Position numbers and translations under genes: made by a program. Shown one piece after another: positions 56,312-64,000 of a DNA stretch of 64,000 nucleotides. Position 1 is the stretch's first letter. The number at the start of each line of letters is the position of its first letter. The notes below the pieces were generated by a model, which did not search any database, was not told where the DNA came from, and was given only the letters and a program-made list of their open reading frames with translations. The DNA is from Sacculina carcini (lineage: Eukaryota > Arthropoda > Thecostraca > Sacculinidae): positions 8,374,928 to 8,438,927 of the forward strand of contig OU696570.1 of the NCBI GenBank assembly GCA_916048095.2, in the 5' to 3' direction.

Positions 56312-56882
56312 TGAGTGTATGGGTGCGAATGCATGCATGCTTGTTTATCTTCGTTCGAGTCTAATTATTTTATTGTATTGTGTTATGCATAGTACATATC
56401 ACTCACACACCATTGTGTTAATCAATCATCAATCACTCTCCAATGTGTTCATCTCATTGTGTTAAGTTGAGTATGTGGTGGTATGAATGTGGGTGTGTAT
56501 ATTTGTAGATGAGTTTGTGTGTGTGTGTGTGTGCGGAGATGTTTGTATGTGTAAGTGTGTTTATATATCCTGTCTGTTGTCATATCAACAACATTTCACA
56601 CACGCAATACACACATACAACATGACAATAGCACGATAAGCGTTGACTTCTTAACCAGCTTATATCAAACATGACACTGATTTAAACCTCAGTTGTGACC
56701 ATGGGCGTAGATAGCACTACCCTATTTGCGCATCGCTCCAAAGTGTGCGTAGCAAAATGGAAGCGGAGCTAACAGGCGCACTCCGTTCAATGCGACACTG
56801 GCGCTCTCTAACGGCGGAAAACGTAACTAACCTAACCTCAACTCAACTGTGAGTAACTAAGAACTGTAAGTATAAACTGGTG
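56312..56882. other. spacer with LINE 3-like 3' UTR and unassigned sequence
   Basis: Starts as the 3' UTR of the fragment above, has TG-rich sequence at 56490-56535, and ends at the poly(T) that marks the LINE 3 end. No gene seen. Confidence 0.5.
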
Positions 56883-57202
56883 TTTTTTTTTTTTTTTTTT
56901 TTTAATCAATCAACGATGTATTTGTTATAGCGCCCGTGGTCACAAGCGCGAAAATGACAAAAACAAGACTACTACATACACAAGTACAAAGTGAGAATCA
57001 GAAAGAGAATATTCACATAGAGTAGAATAAGAAACCCATAGCAAACAAACTTACTTAAACAAGAGAAAAATTAATAAAAGAGTGGATATGCACAAGCGAC
57101 TTCACATGACAAAATCAATAGAAAATAAGAACAATATAAGCATGAGTACAACAATACAATGGAACAACAATAGACACAAAACAGCACCACAGACATGTAG
57201 AG

Positions 57203-60061
57203 TCAGACCGAGGCATAAGGAGTGAGAGAGTGGGAAACAGTGTCAAAAGAAATTGAGAATAGATATTTGCGGAGGGAAGAAGAAAATTGGCGAAAAGAAG
57301 GGGATGAAGTAATAGAGACAGGAAGTGAGTTGTATAGTCGAGGAGCATAGAACGAGAAAGATTTAGCTGACCAAGGAGATTCATTCAAGGCGCGAGGACA
57401 GAACAAAGGAAGTGGAATACGGGACGATTGATTGATGGAAGGATCAAGAAGATCAGTTAAGTAAGCTGGAGATTTATAGACACGTAGTAGTTTGTATACA
57501 AGACAGCATAGGCGAAAGTGGATACGTGGAATGATGGGGAGCCAGTGAAATTGGAACAGGAAGGAGGAAGTGTGGCGACAGCGAGTGGGATGGAGTACGA
57601 AACGACAGGATTGATTGATGATGCGCTGAAGGATTTTCAAAGAAGACCGAGGTAAGTTGAGGTGGAGTGAGCTGCAGTAGTCAAGACGGGAAAAAATAAG
57701 AGAGTGAACAAATTTGATAGCCGAAGGTTGGTCCAAACAAGAGCGGATAGGGTAAAGAGAACGCAGAATAAGGTAGCAGGTTCGAGCAGTGGAAATGACG
57801 TTATTGGTAAAAGAAAGATTGGAATCAAAAATAGTGCCGAGGTTACGTACAGTAGTGGAGAGAGGCAGAGGAAGTAAAGGAGGAGTGATACGAGGAGGGT
57901 GAAGAATTATGAACTCAGATTTAGAAGTATTGAGAAGGAGGCGTCGAGATGAGGTCCATAAGGTAATATCACGTAGGATATTGGAAAGAAGAGAAGGATG
58001 AGAGAAAGGACAGGGGATACATAGTTGGATGTCGTCGGCATAGATATGGTAAGCAACACTGTGGCTCCGTAGAACTGGACAGAGAGAGGACATATAGAGG
58101 TTAAAAAGTAAAGGACCTAAGATGGAGCCCTGAGGAACTCCAGACAATAGAGAAGCAGAACTAGAAGTTGAGGAATTGAAATTTATGGCAAAGGTCCGGT
58201 TGGATAAGTAAGAACAGAGAAGTGATAGGGCAGATGAAGATAAGCCAATGTGGGAAAGATCATGAGTAAGAATAGTGTGGTCAACTAGGTCAAATGCAGA
58301 AGACAAATCAAGGAGTACAAGAAGAACAGACTGTTTAAAAGAGAAATGCGATAAGATGTTTTGAGAGAGGGATATGAGGACAGTTTCAGTTGAGTGAAAA
58401 GGACGGAAACCAGATTGGAAAGGATCAAGTGCACGACAAATAAAAGGAGATAGTTGAGAAAAGATGGCAGATTCCAGAAGCTTGGAAGAGAAACTCAAGA
58501 GTGATATAGGGCGGTAGCTTTTACAATCAGAGGGATCAAGAGAGGTTTTTTTTAGGACAGGATAGATAATGGCATGCTTGTCAGAGAGAAATTTACCGTG
58601 GAGAAATGAAGAATTAATTAGATGAAGAAAATACGGGACCAGTGACATAATAGAAGAGGAAATGGCAAGGAAATTTATTGGATCGGCCGGTGAGAAAGAG
58701 ATTTTTATCTTGGAGATTAGAAAAAGAACACCAGGGAGGTCAATCTGAGAGAAAGAGGGGAAATCATCAACAGAGGAAGTATGAGTCAGAAGAGTATTGG
58801 AGTGGTTAATTTTAGCTTGTGCAGATATAACCTTATCAGTAAAGTAGGATGATAGATCGGAGGCTGATAGTGAAGAAACAGGATGAGAACGGTTGCCAGT
58901 GAGTTTGTTGAGAGTCACCCAGAGGGCCTTCGGAGAACGGGAAAGGGAGGAAAGACGAGAAGTGTAAAAAGATCGCTTAGCTGAAGAAAGAGCAGTAATG
59001 TACAGAGAGCGAGAAGTGGAAAACGCCAACAAATCAGTGGACAGGAGAGAGCGTTTCCAGGTTCGTTCTAAGGAGCGTAGATTTTTTTTTAGCTCGAGAA
59101 GATGAGAGTTTATCCACGGAGGAGCTGACCTGTGTTTATGAGGACGAGCAACTAAAGGAAAAATGTTATCATTGATGGAACATAGAACCGAAGACAGAAA
59201 AGTATGAATTTCATCAGGACTGAGAGAGTAAAGAATGTGAAGAGGAAAGAGTGAACTGAGTAAACCATGGAAGTGAATAGGATCGAATTTTTTATAGTCA
59301 CGGTAGAAAGAATTAGATAGAGAATTAGATGGGGCAAGGGTTCGAGAGTGATCAGGGAGTGAAAGTGGAAGGGAACTCAGTAAAAGGCTATGATCCGAGA
59401 GTGAGGGGTCAGGAGGGAGAACAAGTACATCAGATGGAGGACAGTCGGAGGATAGAATAGGAATAGGGAAAATAATAAGGTCAAGGGTGTGTCCAGATAT
59501 ATGAGTAGGTGAGGAAACCGGAGAAAGAAGGGCATGAGAGTTGATAAGAGAAATAAAATTGGTGGCAAGATGTGGTAAGTCGACCCAGTAGTTGAAGTCG
59601 CCTACAATTATAAATCTACTAGAAAAGGAAGAGACAATTAAGTCAAGGAGTGCTGAAAATTCAGAGAAAAAGGAAGACGAGGTACCCGGATGATTATGAC
59701 GATAGACGATCAACAAGCAGAATTCACGAAAAGAGGGAAGAGAAAGAGATAGAGCAAGATATTCAAAAGAGGAATATGGAGGGAAGGAAGAAATAACAGA
59801 AATAGGAAGGGATTTATGAAACAAGCAACCCACTCCACCGCCAGAAGATTTAGAGTTAGTTCTAGCCTTATGGGAGAACGAATAATCAGGAAGGATGTTG
59901 GAGGCAAAAGAAGGAACGTCGGACTCGAGGAGCCATGTCTCGACTAAGCAAAGGATGGAGAGAGAGTAGTGGGAGCAAATATGTGAAATATGAGAAGTCT
60001 TGTTGCGACAGGAACGAATATTAATGAAGCCAATGGGGATATGAGGGAGGACCGGTGGTAG
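57203..60061 (-). CDS. LINE 3 ORF2: APE endonuclease and reverse transcriptase
   Basis: 952 codons directly after the ORF1 TGA, same frame, ending at 57203. Endonuclease motifs: GFINIRSCRNK and CLVETWLLESD near the start, IIVGDFNYWVDLPH, SDHSLLL. RT motifs: YRPISLLSFSSKLLE, LLDLSSAFDLVDHT, SGVPQGSILGPLLFNLY, YADDIQLCI, then SRLDYCSSLHLNLP and a C-terminal FHWLPIIPRIHFRLCCLVY. No ATG occurs in frame before the SSSIMSLVPYF segment, far past the endonuclease, so ORF2 cannot start at its own AUG and still carry the nuclease. No stop or frameshift was seen. Confidence 0.88.
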   Translation of the reverse strand, partial: LPPVLPHIPIGFINIRSCRNKTSHISHICSHYSLSILCLVETWLLESDVPSFASNILPDYSFSHKARTNSKSSGGGVGCLFHKSLPISVISSFPPYSSFEYLALSLSLPSFREFCLLIVYRHNHPGTSSSFFSEFSALLDLIVSSFSSRFIIVGDFNYWVDLPHLATNFISLINSHALLSPVSSPTHISGHTLDLIIFPIPILSSDCPPSDVLVLPPDPSLSDHSLLLSSLPLSLPDHSRTLAPSNSLSNSFYRDYKKFDPIHFHGLLSSLFPLHILYSLSPDEIHTFLSSVLCSINDNIFPLVARPHKHRSAPPWINSHLLELKKNLRSLERTWKRSLLSTDLLAFSTSRSLYITALSSAKRSFYTSRLSSLSRSPKALWVTLNKLTGNRSHPVSSLSASDLSSYFTDKVISAQAKINHSNTLLTHTSSVDDFPSFSQIDLPGVLFLISKIKISFSPADPINFLAISSSIMSLVPYFLHLINSSFLHGKFLSDKHAIIYPVLKKTSLDPSDCKSYRPISLLSFSSKLLESAIFSQLSPFICRALDPFQSGFRPFHSTETVLISLSQNILSHFSFKQSVLLVLLDLSSAFDLVDHTILTHDLSHIGLSSSALSLLCSYLSNRTFAINFNSSTSSSASLLSGVPQGSILGPLLFNLYMSSLCPVLRSHSVAYHIYADDIQLCIPCPFSHPSLLSNILRDITLWTSSRRLLLNTSKSEFIILHPPRITPPLLPLPLSTTVRNLGTIFDSNLSFTNNVISTARTCYLILRSLYPIRSCLDQPSAIKFVHSLIFSRLDYCSSLHLNLPRSSLKILQRIINQSCRFVLHPTRCRHTSSFLFQFHWLPIIPRIHFRLCCLVYKLLRVYKSPAYLTDLLDPSINQSSRIPLPLFCPRALNESPWSAKSFSFYAPRLYNSLPVSITSSPSFRQFSSSLRKYLFSISFDTVSHSLTPYASV

Positions 60062-61138
60062 TCATGTGCAGGAATTAGGACTAGACGTATAACTAGACGT
60101 AGCAGTGCGCTGCTGAAGAGAGCCACGAACGGCAAGAAAAGATGGACAAGATGAGCAGAACGAAGAGTGAGAATGAGGACGGCCCGTGGACGCACAGTTA
60201 TGACACTTTTCAGGTGCCAATCGGTCACAGACATTTGACCGGTGAGGGCCAGCACAGTGACCGCACACGACTTCGCGCGAACAGTGGTCATCCCTGTGTC
60301 CAAGGCCAGCGCATCTGCCACAGTGGACCACCCAAAATCTGTCATAAACCGGGCAGGAGCATAGGTCGATAAATAACCGGTCACCAGTTCTCCTCAACAG
60401 AGCTCGTACATCAGGTGAAACAGCAAGAACGGCGTGAATGGCATTGTTTTTGGGCCGAGTATAAAAAAGAAGGCGAAGTTCAGTCTCAGGAACAGAAGAG
60501 AGAATAGAGTTTTTTTGACGGAGCAGTGTGGTAAAACGATCAGCCGATATGTCGTGTGGGATATTCGCCATGGTGATTTTGGGCCCAATGGGCGCCGCAG
60601 TTGGTAAGACGACGTCGACATCCGGCAGGGACGAGCGCACGCGGTCAGCCACATTCTCGGCAGCTGCAGTTGAATGACAGCGCAGTACAAAGCTTCCATT
60701 AGCCGCAGGACGACAAGAGGACACAGGGACATCCTGCAGTGCCGGGGAAAGCCTGGAGGCCGTGATGGGCTCACTACCACGCGACTTCAATACCACAGCA
60801 TGTGTCGGGCGACGGTGGGCCGGCTCAGGTGAGGGCACGGGAGCAGGTGCTGGGCATACATTGCGCGATCCAAGCGCAGCAACCGAAGCCTCAACAGATT
60901 CAAGCCTAGAACCAACAGCAACAAGATTATCGGCAAGCTGCAGCGCGAGCTTAGCGCGGCCCAGACAAGGCGAACAAATCCAGTTAACAACCTTAATTTG
61001 GTCAGAGCGGACGCCTATCAGTGACGCGCATCTGATGTGAGCCCACGATGAACACAAGCAGCAGCCAATCCACTTGGATTGCTCCCCCGTCGTCAATTTG
61101 CAGTAGCAGCAGGACTCGGATGGGGTCCCGGATGACAT
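60062..61138 (-). CDS. LINE 3 ORF1: PHD-like finger and CCHC zinc knuckles
   Basis: 358 codons from ATG to TGA. The N-terminus has a PHD-like Cys4-His-Cys3 set (CCYCKLTTGEQSKWIGCCLC, WAHIRC, ICSPC). A Pro-rich linker (PAPAPVPSPEPA) follows, then an RRM-like middle (about residues 150-260), and C-terminal zinc knuckles CGRCAGLGHRDDHC, CGHCAGPHRSNVC and CHNCASTGRPHSHSSFC. ORF1 proteins of LINEs bind element RNA. The frame is uninterrupted, which suggests a fairly young copy. It ends TGA followed by CTA, and the same frame stays open into ORF2. Confidence 0.85.
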   Translation of the reverse strand: MSSGTPSESCCYCKLTTGEQSKWIGCCLCSSWAHIRCASLIGVRSDQIKVVNWICSPCLGRAKLALQLADNLVAVGSRLESVEASVAALGSRNVCPAPAPVPSPEPAHRRPTHAVVLKSRGSEPITASRLSPALQDVPVSSCRPAANGSFVLRCHSTAAAENVADRVRSSLPDVDVVLPTAAPIGPKITMANIPHDISADRFTTLLRQKNSILSSVPETELRLLFYTRPKNNAIHAVLAVSPDVRALLRRTGDRLFIDLCSCPVYDRFWVVHCGRCAGLGHRDDHCSREVVCGHCAGPHRSNVCDRLAPEKCHNCASTGRPHSHSSFCSSCPSFLAVRGSLQQRTATSSYTSSPNSCT

Positions 61139-61399
61139 CCTCGTGATAAATGTGTCCGTAAAACAATAGCAAATCGACGTAAATCACTCGGAAAACGTCA
61201 ACGACAGAACAAACCAACGATGAACAAACCAACAACCAACGAATCAACCAGAACAAACCAACAGCAACAAAACAGCAATTTCCAGTCGGCAAAACAACAC
61301 CAACACCCACAAAATACAAAAGCAAAACATCACAATACTCACCCAGTGAGTGCCAACAAAACGCACTGTTGCCAGCAAAAGGCAATATTCCCGCCTATG

Positions 61400-62480
61400 A
61401 TCTAATCTGAGCTGAATAGGAGAGAACAAAATGACATGACTGATTGAAGACAGAAGAACAAAAAACTGAATGCCACCAGCGTATATATCGTAGGTGAAAG
61501 AGTGTGGAAAGAGGTGGTGTTCCAGAATAGAGCATTGGGATATACTGAGAAATAGAAAACTTAATCTGAAATAGAAGAATCAGGAGAAAAACTAACACAT
61601 TAGGCATACTATAAGACATATGATCTATAATCTCAAATGCGTAGATACAAGTACAAAAAGAACAAGTTCATAATATTAAGCAAACTTTAACCTGAAAAAT
61701 AACATGGGATGACAACAGCGGAACTCGTATATGTTTAGATTAGTCTGACGACATCTAATGACGCACAAAAGCTCAGCTATCATAGGACTGCAATACTAAA
61801 TAATATATCGATGTACGCAATCACGTTTTGAGCACAAGCTCACAAAGGTAGGGCTTGTGTTGGGTGCGTGTTTTAAGTCCGCTCCGCTCCATATTCTTTG
61901 TCGAATATCTTTTTCGATTGCGCACAATTAAGTACCGCATGGACCTGTTTTTGTCTGAATCGATTTCATATTTATCCATATATCAAGGTGATTTCAACCC
62001 ATCAACTGAAAGCATTCTGTGATTAGGTATGCTGCGTTTACGTTGGAATTTGCGCGTGTGGGATGATGTAGTTTCTTCAATTAGTGAATTAGAATTCAAT
62101 AATTGATCGAACATTATATTTTCACATTATTTGCTGTAATTAGTGCAACTTCTAAACGAGTCTATTTTGTGCTTTATCGCTTTATTTTGCCTCAGTATTT
62201 TGCCTTTGTAGTTCGTTAGTCTCTTGATGCGCGATGGATTGTTATTGATGAATTTGTGGCCAGTGACCCCGCAAATTCCAAATTCAACAATAACAATTTA
62301 TGTAAGACAATTTACAATTGATAATTAACTAGGTACATATACTACACTTCCCTCTCGCTTCTACACAAGTACTCCCGATATCGTGCTCACCGAGTACTCA
62401 ATGCGTTACCATAGCAACACACAACTCTCACAAATCATATTAATGCATCATCTAAATTACTTACTCAAACATTTTTCACA
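61400..62480. other. gene-free spacer
   Basis: No coding pattern, RNA gene or recognised element on either strand. Confidence 0.45.
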
Positions 62481-62779
62481 TACTAAGTAATGCACGAAAT
62501 TACATGGCCGACTATGTCAAATTCGTACCAACAGCACTTACACCAGATTTTGGACCAGCTACATCGTGAGTTGTGTTGTGGGGATGCGGCGGTATCAGGT
62601 GATGTCATAACCGGTGCTCGAGTTTCAACTCAGAGGTGGGTCCTCATCAGGTACAGCACCAGCCGGCTGCTATTTATCCATTTTAAACGATCATTGCACG
62701 ACGTATTTCTACTGACAAACAGTGCCACGTGTCAGCAACACTCAACTTTCCATGACGCCATTTAACAGATGCTGTGTCA

Positions 62780-64000
62780 ATTACCGTGTAAGTTTCACAG
62801 CGCAATGCCACATTTCGCACCTGTGACCTAGTCGCTGCTCCATCAATGTCACGTTTGACAAAAACAAAGTGCGGCGGATTGCGGGATGGCCATTACATTG
62901 ATGCTCACTCGTCATTTCACGCTCGATCATTTCACAGACCCCTGATGGTACTGTGGTGGCCGCAACTACGGCCGGTGATCGGTTGTTCAACCATTATTTC
63001 GGCACGCACTTGAGAACGTCTGCCGAATAATCCGCGGATCTGACCATCCGCACTGTAACTTTAATATCCAGTTCTTTGATTGTCTATTGTGAAATGTTTA
63101 TTTGGCGACGTATTAACATATCGTCATGCGCTTTCTTTCTAAGGCACTCACGGCCACTCAGTGGGTTCTTAATTAATCTATATACAGTGGCTGAGTCCGT
63201 ACGTAACTCAATTGAATGCATATTCCAGGATATTGCCATATTGATGCCTTCAATTGTGGCGTCTAGCTCCGCCATATGTATATTTGCCACATCATCCCGG
63301 CGCAGCCAGCGAGCGTCTCCAATTACAACCCCACTGCGTGTTTCTGGTACAACCCCACCGGCAATTGAACTGGCATCAGTCCACACTGTCATACGATCTT
63401 CATCTACACACCGCGCTCCTCGTGCATATTGCGCCAGCCTTCCACAGACATTCCAGGGAATTTTCTCGTTCAATAATTTCTCTTCATCCCACCCTTGGGT
63501 CAGCGTATTCACACTCCGCTTCATACAGGCTAGTGCGGGCCTAAGCCAACCATATACTGGCAAATGCACCGTCAGTCGACCGCACCATGAAAACACTGAT
63601 CGTCTCGTCACAGGCATCTTAATTTATTCTATCTTGTGCCTTTGCCGCATGAACTTCTCTTTCACTGTATAAATGCAAGCCCAACACGCGGAGAGAAGGC
63701 TCAACGCGCATTACTGTCTTACGCATGTGCCCATGTGCTGCGAAGTGTTCGCTCACTGCGTCGGCGTTCATCAAGGCCACCAAGATGTCATGAATGTATG
63801 ACGAAGCTTGATTAAGTCCACGATAACCTCATAATTATGGGGCTGCGCTATAACCGAACCCCATTCGAGTCAGGCAGTACCGGTTATGTCTTATTATCAC
63901 AGTCTGATAACACCAGAGAGCAGGCTCAACCTCAATTTGTAAATAGGCGCGCGACAAATCTAGCATGGTTCTCTGAGTTCCTTTCCTTCCCCAATCTTGC
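62780..64000 (-). pseudogene. decayed Ty3/Gypsy pol, runs off the window
   Basis: From 64000 downwards: RT pieces LDLSRAYLQIEVEPALWCYQ, YCLTRMGFGYSAAP and YIHDILVAL (His where YIDDI is usual). The RNase H is open at 63617-63084 (MTVWTDASSIAGGVV, IHMAELDATIEGINMAIS, IELRTDSATVYRLI). After a stop come a VRMVRSADYSADVLK segment and a zinc-binding piece with HQCNGHPAIRR. It is the same clade as the element at 28448-32745. The integrase core beyond 62780 is not readable. Confidence 0.8.

Larger units (their letters stand above)
56883..61390 (-). mobile_element. LINE 3, near-complete, ORF1-UGA-ORF2 in one frame
   Basis: Minus-strand element ending in a 21-bp poly(A) (poly(T) 56883-56903) preceded by GGGCGCTATAACAAATAC. 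ORF1 (61138-60065) and ORF2 (60061-57206) are intact apart from one TGA between them. A clear target duplication was not found; the 5' limit near 61390 is an estimate. Decayed relatives are at 25540-26340, 43490-43690 and 55985-56311. RT motifs suggest the CR1/L2/Rex1 group. Confidence 0.9.

Noticed and set aside
56883..61700. Target-site duplication for LINE 3
   Set aside because: I compared sequence next to the poly(T) with the region around 61200-61700 and found no convincing direct repeat.

Overview
This is a stretch of nuclear DNA from an invertebrate animal, very rich in transposable elements. It has spliced genes with GT..AG introns, an ankyrin/SOCS-box gene (a metazoan family), tRNA-derived SINEs, several LINE clades, Gypsy, Pao and Copia LTR elements, hAT transposons and many TA and TG microsatellites. 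The lineage cannot be fixed from the sequence alone; a lophotrochozoan or flatworm would fit. No bacterial genes, CRISPR arrays or canonical single-copy RNA genes were seen.

Only two host genes are supported. The first is an intronless 852-codon homologue of LRRC49, a subunit of the tubulin polyglutamylase complex, at 6566-9124 (+). The second is an ankyrin-repeat/SOCS-box (ASB) gene on the minus strand, 42445 down to 26585. I assembled it from eight exons whose splice phases all agree, giving about 682 residues; exon 4 is not open in its frame beyond the exon. Its introns hold a Gypsy element, a ZBED-like hAT, LINE fragments, a foldback element and SINEs.

Layout. 1-6.5 kb: LINE tail, 45-bp minisatellites, partial hAT copy, Pao, Copia and LINE fragments. 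6.5-9.2 kb: LRRC49. 9.5-15.9 kb: repeats, including two hAT-type insertions with 8-bp target duplications and matching empty sites elsewhere in the window. 15.9-23 kb: gene-free, microsatellites and dispersed repeats. 23-26.4 kb: Gypsy integrase remnant, SINE, LINE remnant. 26.6-42.4 kb: ASB gene. 42.5-64 kb: no host gene, but three large LINEs. A (TAA)-tailed LINE with a 2A-like motif (50433-54378) is inserted inside the reverse transcriptase of a second, AC-rich LINE that also has a 2A-like motif (about 47435-55405). A third LINE on the minus strand (about 61390-56883) has ORF1 and ORF2 in one frame, separated only by TGA-CTA. The last 1.5 kb is a decayed Gypsy element.

The strongest findings are the apparent readthrough organisation of the third LINE, the two 2A-bearing LINEs nested in one another, the hAT insertions with in-window empty sites, and the UG-repeat borders of the ASB exons. 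All protein-family calls come from reading motifs, not from database searches.
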